Shown here: positions 1-7,956 of the stretch, piece after piece
Layout: each line of letters opens with the position of its first letter
How positions within the stretch are numbered: the stretch's first letter is position 1
DNA from: Histidinibacterium lentulum
GTDB lineage: Bacteria; Pseudomonadota; Alphaproteobacteria; Rhodobacterales; Rhodobacteraceae
Length of the DNA stretch: 64,000 bases
Direction: 5' to 3'
NCBI RefSeq assembly: GCF_003789055.1
Contig: NZ_ML119082.1
Coordinates: 310,001 to 374,000, forward strand
Translations under genes and position numbers: made by a program
Notes under the pieces: generated by a model
The model's database searches: none
What the model was told of the DNA's origin: nothing
The model's input: the letters and a program-made list of their open reading frames with translations, nothing else

Positions 1-60
1 GTGGAAATCGTTGCAACCGCGCCCCATTCCCTTGCAGGGCGCTGTGTCGGCGACGCCTGA
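1..60 (+). CDS. miaB: MiaB (tRNA-2-methylthio-N6-dimethylallyladenosine synthase), C-terminal end only
   Basis: Frame 1 is open from the left edge to a TGA at 58-60 and gives 19 residues, containing VEIVATAPHSLAGR. This looks like the end of the TRAM domain of MiaB (pattern V-x-I-x(4)-x-N/H-S-L-x-G), the radical-SAM enzyme that methylthiolates A37 of tRNAs. Context supports the call: in enterobacteria miaB directly precedes the phoH(ybeZ)-ybeY-ybeX-lnt run that begins here at 1333. The fragment is too short for a firm assignment, and its first codon (GTG) should not be taken as a start. Confidence 0.6.
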   Translation: MEIVATAPHSLAGRCVGDA

Positions 61-279
61 ACTGTTTCCCACAATCCCCCGACGCAACGTTACTTTTTCT
101 CCTTGTCCACAGGTTGGAGCTGGGCATGTGTGGGGGTTGTTTCCGATTCCGACACAATATCTGGCGGATTCTCCTTCCCAACCGCGGAATATTGGTTAAT
201 CTTTTGAACACAATGGCTCTCTTGCGCGCGCGTGCATGCAAGGCGGGCCTGGGAGAACAGACCAAGAGGGACAAGCACC

Positions 280-864
280 GTGGCGACCAGAACCTTGCAC
301 CGGGTCGCGAGAAGCATGGCGGCCGTTGCCGCCCTCGCGCTCTCGCTGACCGTGAGCGCGGACCGGGCCGAAGCTCAGACCGGCCCGGTCATCACCGGAC
401 AGATCGAATGGGGCGTTTATGTGGCTCCCGATGGCTGCATGCGCTGGTGGGCAGACGGCGGCCTCGAAGGCTACATGGTGACGCGGTTCCATCCGAACAC
501 CAACCGGCCCTATTGCCTGCAGACAACGACCTGCCTGACAGAAAGCACCGATGTGCTCTTTGCCACGGACAGCCATCACCTGACCGATGAGGGCCGGGCC
601 CGGCTGGAACGGTTCTTCCGGACGGAGAACGCGTTCGGCTACGCCGTTTACGGCCATACCGACGAGCGCGCGAGCCACGCCTACAACCAGGCCCTTTCGG
701 AGCGGCGTGCCAATTCGGTTGCGCAGGTCGCCCGCTCGGTCGGCGCGGTCGTCGAGGCGGTCGCGGGCTTCGGCGAGACCCGGCCGAGGGCGCAGGGCCA
801 CAACGAGCATGCCTGGCGACAGAACCGCCGCGTCGAAGTCGTCTGCTACCACCTTCCGGAGTGA
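280..864 (+). CDS. Secreted OmpA-domain protein with PDGC-W module
   Basis: A 194-residue exported protein. I chose the GTG at 280 because AGAGGG lies about 10 bases upstream and the product then has a proper signal peptide (Arg-rich start, hydrophobic core at about residues 12-27, cleavage near AEA-Q). The mature N-terminus carries a module PDGC-x2-W-x4-G-x-EGY-x-V-x-RF followed by further cysteines, at about residues 49-70. The C-terminal half is an OmpA-like peptidoglycan-binding domain, with GHTDERASHAYNQALSERRA and a closing NRRVEV. It probably tethers the envelope to murein. It overlaps the next gene, which has the same PDGC-W module. A GTG at 232 is in frame but lacks a ribosome site. 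The cellular role is unknown. Confidence 0.8.
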   Translation: MATRTLHRVARSMAAVAALALSLTVSADRAEAQTGPVITGQIEWGVYVAPDGCMRWWADGGLEGYMVTRFHPNTNRPYCLQTTTCLTESTDVLFATDSHHLTDEGRARLERFFRTENAFGYAVYGHTDERASHAYNQALSERRANSVAQVARSVGAVVEAVAGFGETRPRAQGHNEHAWRQNRRVEVVCYHLPE

Positions 865-872
865 CAAGAACA

Positions 873-1211
873 ATGTTCCGAATGTTGATCCCCGCCGGCC
901 TGCTCCTGACCACGGTGGCAGGCTGTGCTGCACCGCCGCAGAACCCCGATCCAAACGGTACGGGGGCGCCGCTGATCGCGCGGGCGACCGACAGCGCCAT
1001 CGTCAACAGGGATACGCTGAACGACAAGATTCCGGCGATCGCGGTCACCCCCGATGGCTGTCAGAACTGGATCCTGGATGACGGCGCCGAAGGTTATGCG
1101 GTCGAGCGGTTCGATCCCGTAGCCGGCACCGTCGTCTGCACGAACCGCCTGCCGCCCGGCGCGGTCATCGGCAACCCCTACACCAATCGCTTCCCCGACA
1201 TCCTGCCCTGA
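873..1211 (+). CDS. Small lipoprotein with PDGC-W module
   Basis: 112 residues from the ATG at 873, which has GGAG 11 bases upstream. An in-frame GTG at 861 would overlap the previous stop codon as GTGA. The N-terminus MFRMLIPAGLLLTTVAGC is a lipoprotein signal peptide with lipobox VAGC; Ala follows at +2, consistent with outer-membrane sorting. Around mature residues 60-85 it carries PDGC-x2-W-x2-DDGAEGY-x-V-x-RF-x-P and a second Cys, the same module as in the preceding OmpA-domain protein, so the pair probably arose by duplication of that module or functions together. No enzymatic motif is seen. The pair is cotranscribed and ends at a hairpin at 1233. Confidence 0.72.
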   Translation: MFRMLIPAGLLLTTVAGCAAPPQNPDPNGTGAPLIARATDSAIVNRDTLNDKIPAIAVTPDGCQNWILDDGAEGYAVERFDPVAGTVVCTNRLPPGAVIGNPYTNRFPDILP

Positions 1212-1232
1212 CCTCTCGGGAACCCGGGCCAG

Positions 1233-1262
1233 AGGGCCGCGGCTTGTGCCGCGGCCCTTTCC
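1233..1262 (+). terminator. Hairpin terminator after lipoprotein gene
   Basis: Perfect 10-bp stem (1233-1242 with 1249-1258), loop CTTGTG, then a short pyrimidine tract (TTTCC). It separates the secreted pair from phoH. The weak U-run makes termination efficiency uncertain. Confidence 0.6.
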
Positions 1263-1332
1263 ATTCCCGCGCTTGCGTCTTGCCGCACAAGTTGCCAGCA
1301 TCGCTTCGAGCCTCTGACCCCGGGAGACGCGC

Positions 1333-2313
1333 TTGGTCACGACCACCCTGCCCCCGTCCCACGAGACGGTGCTCGAATTTCCCGACAATTTCCTGCTGAT
1401 CGACCTCTGCGGCGAGTACGACCGAAATCTCGCCGATATCGAGGGCCGGCTTTCGGTGCAGATCCTCCGCCGGGGGAATCGCCTGACCGTCCTTGGCGAG
1501 GAAGGTGCCCGCGCAGCCGCAGCCGACACCCTGAACGCGCTCTATCAGCGGCTGGAGTCCGGCAAGAGCGTCGGCGCCGCCGAGATCGAACGCGAGATCC
1601 GCATGGGTGGCGACGAGGCCGGCGAAGCCGAGCAGATGGAGATGTTCCAAGGCGGACCGGTCGAGATCAAGACCCGCAAGAAGCTGGTGGAACCGCGCAC
1701 CGAGGCCCAGAAAAGCTACGTCCGCTCGCTCTTCGAGCATGAACTCGCCTTCGGCATCGGGCCCGCGGGCACCGGAAAGACCTATCTCGCCGTTGCAGTC
1801 GGCGTGTCGATGTTCATCCAGGGCAGGGTCGAGAAGATCATCCTGAGCCGTCCGGCGGTGGAGGCCGGGGAACGCCTCGGCTTTCTGCCCGGCGACATGA
1901 AGGACAAGGTCGATCCCTACATGCAGCCGCTTTATGACGCGCTGAACGACTTCCTTCCGGGCAAGCAGGTCCAGAAGCTTATCGAGGAAAAGCAGATCGA
2001 GATCGCGCCGCTGGCCTTCATGCGGGGCCGCACCCTGTCGCGGGCCTATGTGGTGCTGGACGAGGCCCAGAACGCCACGCAGATGCAGATGAAGATGTTC
2101 CTGACCCGCCTCGGCGAGGGCAGCCGCATGGTGATCACCGGCGACCGTACGCAGATCGACCTGCCCCGCGGCGTCGGATCCGGCCTTGCCGACGCGGAAC
2201 GCCTGCTGAAGCATATTCCGAAGATCTCGTTCAACTATTTCACCTCGAAGGATGTCGTGCGGCATCCCCTCGTGGCCGCGATCATCGAGGCGTACGACGC
2301 CGACGGATCATGA
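1333..2313 (+). CDS. phoH: PhoH family ATPase (YbeZ-like)
   Basis: 326 residues from a TTG start; no better start lies nearby and the length fits the family. The P-loop GPAGTGKT is at residues 143-150 and the Walker B-like VVLDEAQN at about 240-247, giving the RecA-like fold typical of PhoH/YbeZ. YbeZ partners the endoribonuclease YbeY in 16S rRNA processing and ribosome quality control. The gene lies first in the phoH-ybeY-corC-lnt run. Its stop overlaps an in-frame small ORF (ATGA at 2310), which suggests translational coupling. It is cytoplasmic. Confidence 0.93.
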   Translation: MVTTTLPPSHETVLEFPDNFLLIDLCGEYDRNLADIEGRLSVQILRRGNRLTVLGEEGARAAAADTLNALYQRLESGKSVGAAEIEREIRMGGDEAGEAEQMEMFQGGPVEIKTRKKLVEPRTEAQKSYVRSLFEHELAFGIGPAGTGKTYLAVAVGVSMFIQGRVEKIILSRPAVEAGERLGFLPGDMKDKVDPYMQPLYDALNDFLPGKQVQKLIEEKQIEIAPLAFMRGRTLSRAYVVLDEAQNATQMQMKMFLTRLGEGSRMVITGDRTQIDLPRGVGSGLADAERLLKHIPKISFNYFTSKDVVRHPLVAAIIEAYDADGS

Positions 2314-2492
2314 CTCGGGCAGTGGCGCCCCCTGAAGTCGCGGCGCAGCGCGGGATGGACGAAAACGTCTGGCAGGTGATGCGGAAGAAGGACGCCGGGT
2401 CGCGCCATTCGGGACGCGGGGCGGTGCCCGATGCGCTGATCACCCACGGGATCGACCTTGGCGCGCGCGCCGAAACGATGCGGAATTGCTGA
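2310..2492 (+). CDS. Small ORF between phoH and ybeY, unknown
   Basis: 60 codons starting in an ATGA overlap with the phoH stop and ending three bases before the ybeY ATG, so the whole gap between phoH and ybeY is open in one frame. The product is basic and hydrophilic (contains MRKKDAGSRHSGRG), with no signal peptide or known motif. Tight coupling on both sides argues that it is translated, if only to carry ribosomes to ybeY. The lack of a recognisable family argues for caution. Confidence 0.4.
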   Translation: MTRAVAPPEVAAQRGMDENVWQVMRKKDAGSRHSGRGAVPDALITHGIDLGARAETMRNC

Positions 2493-2495
2493 ACG

Positions 2496-2987
2496 ATGCC
2501 CGTCGAGATCTTGTGCGAGCACGAGCACTGGACGGGCCTGCCCCTGCAGGCCCTGGCAGAGACGGCAGCCACCGCCACCTTCGAGAGGCTTGGCCTCGAC
2601 CCGGCGGTCTGGGAGATATCCCTCCTCGCTGCGGGAGATACGCGAATCGCCTCGCTCAACGCCGACTTCCGCGGCAAGCCCGCACCGACCAACGTTCTGT
2701 CATGGCCGTCAGAGGAACGTGGCGTGGTCATCGCCGGAGAGACCCCCGTGGCCCCCGATCCGGCCGATCCGGAACTCGGCGATATCGCGCTTGCATGGGA
2801 GACCATTGAGCGCGAGGCCCGTGACATGGGAAAGCCGATGGAGGATCATGTGATGCATCTGATCGTTCACGGTCTGTTGCATCTTCTGGGCTACGATCAC
2901 GAACGTGACGCCGACGCCACCTTGATGGAGGGTCTGGAGTCGGAGATACTTGGCAACCTGGGTCTGCCGGACCCATATGGAACGTGA
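2496..2987 (+). CDS. ybeY: Endoribonuclease YbeY
   Basis: 163 residues. The zinc motif H-x3-H-x5-H is intact: H125, H129 and H135 within HGLLHLLGYDHE. NVLSWPS, the conserved strand before it, is also present. YbeY is a zinc-dependent RNase needed for 16S rRNA 3'-end maturation and 70S quality control, and it works with the PhoH-type ATPase encoded two genes upstream. The next gene, corC, starts 55 bases downstream. Confidence 0.95.
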   Translation: MPVEILCEHEHWTGLPLQALAETAATATFERLGLDPAVWEISLLAAGDTRIASLNADFRGKPAPTNVLSWPSEERGVVIAGETPVAPDPADPELGDIALAWETIEREARDMGKPMEDHVMHLIVHGLLHLLGYDHERDADATLMEGLESEILGNLGLPDPYGT

Positions 2988-3042
2988 CTGGGTGGAGGCG
3001 CCGGGATGGTCCCGGACAAGGCCGCCTTTTTGGTAGGAGAAA

Positions 3043-3933
3043 ATGGGAGATTCGACCGAAGGGTCGTCCAGGGCAGCGCATGGCGCGCCTTCGGACCCCG
3101 ATAGTAGCGGCGAGAGTCGGGGACTCTTCGCGCGCCTCTTTGATAGCCTCAGCCCGGCCACTGCGCCGCTGACGCCCATGAACGGCCATCACGATGTGCA
3201 GGGCATGTCTCCTGTGCCGGGCCTCGCAAGTCTGCGACAGCTTCGCGTCGAAGATGTCTCCGTGCCCGAAGCGGACATCCGCGCCGTGCCCGTCTCCGCC
3301 TCGAAGGAAGAGCTGCTGAAGGCATTCCGCACCTTCGGCAAGACCCGTCTGCCGGTGTTCGACGGCACGCTGGATACACCCGTCGGCCTTGTGCATCTGA
3401 AGGATTTCGCGCTGAAGCACGGCTTCAACGGCAATGGAGAGGCTTTCGACCTGCGGGCGATCCTGCGGCCGCTCCTCTACGTTCCGCCGTCGATGCCGCT
3501 TAGCGTCCTGTTGCAGAAGATGCAGACGGAGCGCATCCACATGGCCCTCGTGATTGACGAATACGGCGGGACGGACGGCCTCGTGACCATCGAGGACCTG
3601 CTCGAGCAGGTCGTCGGTGAGATCGAGGACGAGCACGACATCGAAGAGGCGAAGCTCTGGACGAAAGAGAGCGCCGACAGTTGGCTCGTCCGCGCCAAGA
3701 CTCCGCTCGACGAGTTCGAGGCAGAGATCGGCCTCGCGCTGACCGAGCACGAGGAGATCGACGAGGAGGAGATCGACACGCTGGGCGGCCTCGTGTTCAT
3801 GCTCGCCGGTCGTGTTCCGGCGCGGGGTGAGGTTGTGCAGCATCCCTCGGGCATCGAGTTCGACGTGATCGACGCCGACCCGCGCAGGATCAAGCGGATG
3901 CGGGTGCGACTGCCCGGCAAGGCCACAGGCTGA
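3043..3933 (+). CDS. corC: CBS-domain protein CorC/YbeX
   Basis: 296 residues, start preceded by GGAG. After a low-complexity N-terminus (residues 1-60) come two CBS domains (about 70-195, containing [20 protein letters not shown] and [17 protein letters not shown]) and a C-terminal CorC/HlyC domain (about 215-290, with [13 protein letters not shown]). There is no DUF21 membrane domain, so this is the soluble YbeX/CorC form linked to Mg/Co handling and to ribosome assembly. It lies between ybeY and lnt, as in enterobacteria. Confidence 0.92.
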   Translation: MGDSTEGSSRAAHGAPSDPDSSGESRGLFARLFDSLSPATAPLTPMNGHHDVQGMSPVPGLASLRQLRVEDVSVPEADIRAVPVSASKEELLKAFRTFGKTRLPVFDGTLDTPVGLVHLKDFALKHGFNGNGEAFDLRAILRPLLYVPPSMPLSVLLQKMQTERIHMALVIDEYGGTDGLVTIEDLLEQVVGEIEDEHDIEEAKLWTKESADSWLVRAKTPLDEFEAEIGLALTEHEEIDEEEIDTLGGLVFMLAGRVPARGEVVQHPSGIEFDVIDADPRRIKRMRVRLPGKATG

Positions 3934-3940
3934 CCGAAGG

Positions 3941-5422
3941 GTGAGAGACGAGTTCTGGATCGGCCCGCGCTGGCGCCGTTGGGTCGTTGGCCTCTCGCTC
4001 GGCGTCGTGGCGGCGCTGGGGCAGGCCCCGGTGGGCTGGCCGCTGGCGACCCTTCTAGCCTTTTCCGCAGTGTTCTGGCTGGCGGTGGCGGCCCCGAACC
4101 GACGCCGCGCCGCGGTCTTCGGCTGGCTCTTCGCGACCGGGCATTTTCTTCTCGCCCTGTCCTGGATCGTGGAGCCGTTCCTCGTCGATATCGCCCGCCA
4201 TGGCTGGATGGCGCCTTTCGCTCTCTTTTTCATGGCTGGCGGTCTCGCGCTGTTCTGGGCGGCGGCCTTCGCCGCGGGCCTCGGCGGGGGCGCGCTGGGT
4301 CTTGCGGCTGCGCTGGGGCTCGCGGAACTGGGGCGGGCCTATCTCCTGACGGGCTTTCCATGGGCCCAGCCGGGCCATGGCTGGATCGACACCCCGGTGG
4401 CGCAGCTGGCGCAGATCGGCGGCGCGCTGGGCCTGACAGCGCTGACGCTGGGGATCGCCTCCCTGCCCGCGCTGCGCCTGTCGCGGCCTCTCCGGATCGC
4501 CTCGGCGGCCGGCGCCCTCGCCGTCGTCTGGCTGGGCGGTATGGCCCTTGACCGGAGTGCGCCTGTGCCCGCCGCCGACGCGCCTGTGGTGCGCATCGTC
4601 CAGCCCAATGCGCCGCAGGACGAGAAATGGGTCCCCGGCAGGGCGGAGATGTTCTTTGACCGCGCGCTCGGCTTCACTGCCGAAGGCGCGGCGCCTGATC
4701 TCGTCGTCTGGCCCGAAACCTCGGTGCCCTGGTTCCTGTCCGAGGCCGCGCCGGAACTTGCCCTGATCGCCGAGGCCGCCCGTGGGGCGCCTGCCATCGT
4801 GGGCATCCAGCGCAGCGAGTGGCCGCGGTTCTGGAATTCCCTCGCCGTGGTCGCACCCGACGGATCAGTCGCCGATGTCTATGACAAATCCCATCTCGTG
4901 CCCTTCGGCGAATACGTGCCCTTCGCGGGCCTGCTCGGGCGGTTCGGCATCCACGGTCTTGCCGCCAACGAGGGCGGCGGGTTCACCGCGGGTCCGGGCG
5001 GGCGGACGGTCGAGATACCCGGCCTTGGCCCCGCGCTGCCGCTGATCTGCTACGAGGGCATCTTCGCCGAGGAAGTGCGTGCGGTTTCCCCCCGCGCCGG
5101 GCTGATGGTGCTGATCACCAACGACGCCTGGTTCGGAGAGGTGTCGGGGCCCTACCAGCACCTCGTGCAGGCGCGGTTCCGGTCCATCGAGATGGGGCTG
5201 CCCATGGTCCGGGCCGCGAACACGGGCGTTTCGGCGGTCATCGACGCGCGCGGCGGGCTCGTCACCGCGATTCCGCTGGGTGAGGCGGGCTGGCGCGATG
5301 CGCCCCTCCCCTCCGCCCTCGCGCCGCCGCTTTATGCACGGCTGGGCGATCTGCCCCTCCTGGGCCTGCTGTTGCTTGGCTTTGCAGCCACACTCGTCCG
5401 GGTGCGCCGCCGTCACGATTGA
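3941..5422 (+). CDS. lnt: Apolipoprotein N-acyltransferase
   Basis: 493 residues from GTG 3941, seven bases after corC. The N-terminal part (to about residue 200) consists of hydrophobic membrane helices; the rest is a nitrilase-fold domain. The catalytic triad is visible: E259 in [11 protein letters not shown]316 in [14 protein letters not shown] and C370 in PLICYEGIF. The enzyme acylates the N-terminal Cys of lipoproteins at the periplasmic face of the inner membrane, the last step of lipoprotein maturation. Last gene of the phoH run. Confidence 0.95.
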   Translation: MRDEFWIGPRWRRWVVGLSLGVVAALGQAPVGWPLATLLAFSAVFWLAVAAPNRRRAAVFGWLFATGHFLLALSWIVEPFLVDIARHGWMAPFALFFMAGGLALFWAAAFAAGLGGGALGLAAALGLAELGRAYLLTGFPWAQPGHGWIDTPVAQLAQIGGALGLTALTLGIASLPALRLSRPLRIASAAGALAVVWLGGMALDRSAPVPAADAPVVRIVQPNAPQDEKWVPGRAEMFFDRALGFTAEGAAPDLVVWPETSVPWFLSEAAPELALIAEAARGAPAIVGIQRSEWPRFWNSLAVVAPDGSVADVYDKSHLVPFGEYVPFAGLLGRFGIHGLAANEGGGFTAGPGGRTVEIPGLGPALPLICYEGIFAEEVRAVSPRAGLMVLITNDAWFGEVSGPYQHLVQARFRSIEMGLPMVRAANTGVSAVIDARGGLVTAIPLGEAGWRDAPLPSALAPPLYARLGDLPLLGLLLLGFAATLVRVRRRHD

Positions 5423-5460
5423 CGCTGCGCGCGGCCCTGCATAACCGGTCCAAATCCGCT

Positions 5461-5503
5461 GTCACAACGGCTTCCTGGCGTGACGGTCTGATAACAATGG
5501 AGC
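5461..5503 (+). promoter_or_regulatory. SAM/SAH riboswitch in metK leader
   Basis: Between lnt and metK the sequence forms stem P1 GTCAC (5461-5465) with GTGAC (5480-5484), enclosing the loop AACGGCTTCCTGGC. The loop segment GCTTCC (5470-5475) can pair with GGAGC (5499-5503), the metK Shine-Dalgarno, as an H-type pseudoknot. From memory, core and spacing agree with the published SAM/SAH riboswitch of Rhodobacterales, which always sits upstream of metK. Ligand binding would hide the ribosome site and shut off SAM synthesis. The metK ATG is 10 bases after GGAG. Confidence 0.88.
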
Positions 5504-5512
5504 GCTTCACAC

Positions 5513-6679
5513 ATGTCCCGTCAGAACTACACCTTCACCTCGGAGTCCGTGTCCGAAGGTCACCCCGACAAGGTCTGCGACCGCATTTCGGACGCCGTCC
5601 TTGATGCGTTTCTGGCGGAAGAGGCCAATGCCCGTGTCGCCTGCGAAACCTTCGCCACCACGAACATGGTGGTGATCGGCGGCGAGGTCGGCCTTGCCGA
5701 CCAGACCCGGCTCGCGGAGAAGATGGACCTGATCGCGGACATCGCCCGCGCGTGCATCCGCGACATCGGTTACGAGCAGGACAAGTTCCACTGGAACACC
5801 TGCCAGGTCCAGAACCTGCTGCATGAGCAGTCGGCCCATATCGCCCAGGGCGTCGACCGTGACGGCGCGGGGGACCAGGGCATCATGTTCGGCTATGCGA
5901 CCGACGAGACCGACGCGCTGATGCCGGCGCCGATCCAGTATTCCCATGCCATCCTCCGGCGGCTCGCCGAGGTGCGCAAGTCCGGGCAGGAACCGACGCT
6001 GCGGCCCGATGCCAAGAGCCAGGTCTCGCTGCGCTACGAGGACGGCAAGCCGGTGGAGGTGACCTCGATCGTGCTGTCGACCCAGCATTCCGAGGAAAGC
6101 CAGACCTCCGACGACATCCGCGCCATCGTGGAGCCCTATATCCGCGAGGTTCTTCCGGAGGGCTTCCTGACCGAGAAGACGGAGTGGTGGGTGAACCCGA
6201 CCGGCACGTTCGTGATCGGCGGGCCGGACGGCGACGCAGGGCTCACGGGGCGCAAGATCATCGTGGACACCTACGGCGGCGCGGCACCCCACGGGGGCGG
6301 GGCGTTCTCGGGGAAGGACCCGACGAAGGTGGACCGCTCCGCCGCCTATGCCGCGCGGTATCTCGCCAAGAACGTCGTGGCGGCGGGGCTGGCGCAGCGC
6401 TGCACGCTGCAGCTTTCCTATGCGATCGGCGTGGCGCGGCCGCTGTCGATCTATGTCGACACCCACGGCACGGGCGAAATCGAGCCGGCGGCGATCGAGC
6501 GGGCGATCCCGAAGGTCATGGACCTGACGCCGCGGGGCATCCGGGAGCATCTGTCGCTGAACCGGCCGATCTACCAGCGGACCGCGGCGTACGGGCATTT
6601 CGGCCGGGCGCCCGAGGAGGACGGCGGCTTCTCGTGGGAGCGGACGGACCTCGCCGAGGCGCTGAAGAAGGCGCTCTGA
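5513..6679 (+). CDS. metK: S-adenosylmethionine synthetase
   Basis: 388 residues, full family length. It starts [20 protein letters not shown] with the ATP-site HPDK motif, then contains [32 protein letters not shown] and [16 protein letters not shown], the MetK signatures. It makes SAM from Met and ATP in the cytosol. Translation is probably controlled by the SAM/SAH riboswitch immediately upstream, and a strong hairpin terminator follows. In relatives trmB often follows metK; here it does not. Confidence 0.98.
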   Translation: MSRQNYTFTSESVSEGHPDKVCDRISDAVLDAFLAEEANARVACETFATTNMVVIGGEVGLADQTRLAEKMDLIADIARACIRDIGYEQDKFHWNTCQVQNLLHEQSAHIAQGVDRDGAGDQGIMFGYATDETDALMPAPIQYSHAILRRLAEVRKSGQEPTLRPDAKSQVSLRYEDGKPVEVTSIVLSTQHSEESQTSDDIRAIVEPYIREVLPEGFLTEKTEWWVNPTGTFVIGGPDGDAGLTGRKIIVDTYGGAAPHGGGAFSGKDPTKVDRSAAYAARYLAKNVVAAGLAQRCTLQLSYAIGVARPLSIYVDTHGTGEIEPAAIERAIPKVMDLTPRGIREHLSLNRPIYQRTAAYGHFGRAPEEDGGFSWERTDLAEALKKAL

Positions 6680-6713
6680 GACTGGCAGCGGGGCCGACCC
6701 GGCACGATTGCGG

Positions 6714-6739
6714 GGGCGTCCACACGTGGACGCCCTTTT
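6714..6739 (+). terminator. Intrinsic terminator of metK
   Basis: GGGCGTCCAC (6714-6723) pairs perfectly with GTGGACGCCC (6726-6735) over a two-base centre and is followed by TTTT. Classic Rho-independent form, 34 bases after the metK stop. Confidence 0.9.
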
Positions 6740-6927
6740 AAGGACTTGATTTACAATAATATTCCGCAAGCCGTTGCGCAACGGGCAGCGCGCGCAGGCC
6801 ATGGCGGAGAGCCTGCCGCCGACGAAAGGACTGGCCCTCCAGCGCCGCCATCTTGCCGCTGTCATTCAGGTACGGGCTGGGATAGCCTTCAGGGCCAAGT
6901 GGAGGCGGAGCAGGCCCCGGACGCGGA

Positions 6928-7944
6928 ATGACGGCGCTGACGCGATACGCCCGGCTGGAGAGCCCGGGGCTGTGGCGCACCTCGGAGGAGGCGCAGCGGC
7001 AGAACGTGTTCGTGACGTTCGGCAACGCCACGCTCGTGATCTCCGACATGTCCGGACGGGTCCTGACCCACTGGTCCCTGCCCGCTGTCGCGCGGATGAA
7101 TCCGGGCGTGGAGCCGGCGCTCTACGCGCCGGACGGCGACCCGGACGAGACGCTGGAACTGTCGGAACCCGACATGATCGAGGCCATCGAGACCGTGCGC
7201 CGGAGCCTTGCGCGGTCGCGCCCGCGACAGGGCCGGTTGCGCGTCGTGGGCCTGATGACCTCTGTCGCCGCCGTTCTGGCGCTCGGCGTGTTCTGGCTGC
7301 CGGGCGCGATGATCCAGCAGACTCTCACGGCCGTGCCCATGGTGAAACGGTCGGAGATCGGCGCCGCGCTTCTGGGGCATATCCAGCGCCTGACCGGCCC
7401 GGCCTGCCGCGAGCGGGCGGGCCAGCGCGCGCTTGCCGCCTTCGGCAACAGGCTGATCGGGGACGGGGCCGCGGGCGGGATCGTGGTGCTTCCGTCGGGC
7501 GCGGTGACCTCGCTCTACCTGCCCGGCGGGATCATCGTTCTCGGACGTCCCATCGTGGAGGGGCATGACGATCCGGCCCTCACGGCGGGCTTCATCCTCG
7601 CCGCCGCGGCGCAGCCGAGCGTGCGCGATCCTCTGGAAGCGGTGCTGCGGGACGCCGGTCCGGTGGCCACGTTCCGGCTCTTCACCACCGGGGACCTGCC
7701 CCCGGAGGTCCTCGCCTCCCACGCCATGTCGCTGCTCAACGATCCGCCCGCCCCCGCGCCGGCGGAGATCATGCTGCCGCTCTTCGAGACCGCCGGCGTT
7801 CCGACCGCGCCCTATGCCTATGCGCGCGATCGCTCCGGCGAGACGGTGCTGGACCTGATCGAGGCCAACCCGCTTGCCGGAGACAGGCCCATGCTGATCA
7901 GCGACGGCGACTGGGTGACGCTGCAGGCGATCTGCAGCGCCTGA
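6928..7944 (+). CDS. Membrane protein resembling an M48 peptidase without its active site
   Basis: 338 residues. A soluble N-terminal part (1-100, starting with a small beta-rich domain) is followed by one transmembrane helix at about residues 105-128 and a periplasmic or cytoplasmic C-terminal domain. In the latter, TSLYLPGGIIVLGRPIVEGHDDPALTAGF resembles the strand that precedes HExxH in M48 peptidases, but AAAAQ stands where HExxH would be. If the resemblance is real this is a pseudo-peptidase. Otherwise it is a conserved-looking protein I do not recognise. Monocistronic as far as can be seen; upstream lies the metK terminator, downstream a convergent gene. Confidence 0.7.
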   Translation: MTALTRYARLESPGLWRTSEEAQRQNVFVTFGNATLVISDMSGRVLTHWSLPAVARMNPGVEPALYAPDGDPDETLELSEPDMIEAIETVRRSLARSRPRQGRLRVVGLMTSVAAVLALGVFWLPGAMIQQTLTAVPMVKRSEIGAALLGHIQRLTGPACRERAGQRALAAFGNRLIGDGAAGGIVVLPSGAVTSLYLPGGIIVLGRPIVEGHDDPALTAGFILAAAAQPSVRDPLEAVLRDAGPVATFRLFTTGDLPPEVLASHAMSLLNDPPAPAPAEIMLPLFETAGVPTAPYAYARDRSGETVLDLIEANPLAGDRPMLISDGDWVTLQAICSA

Positions 7945-7956
7945 GCCGAAGCGCCC

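Noticed and set aside
6738-6900. Minus-strand small ORF ending at 6738 in the gap between metK and the M48-like gene
   Set aside because: It has a Pro-rich start and a plausible codon pattern, but no start codon with a ribosome site and no recognisable family. It overlaps the likely promoter of the gene at 6928.
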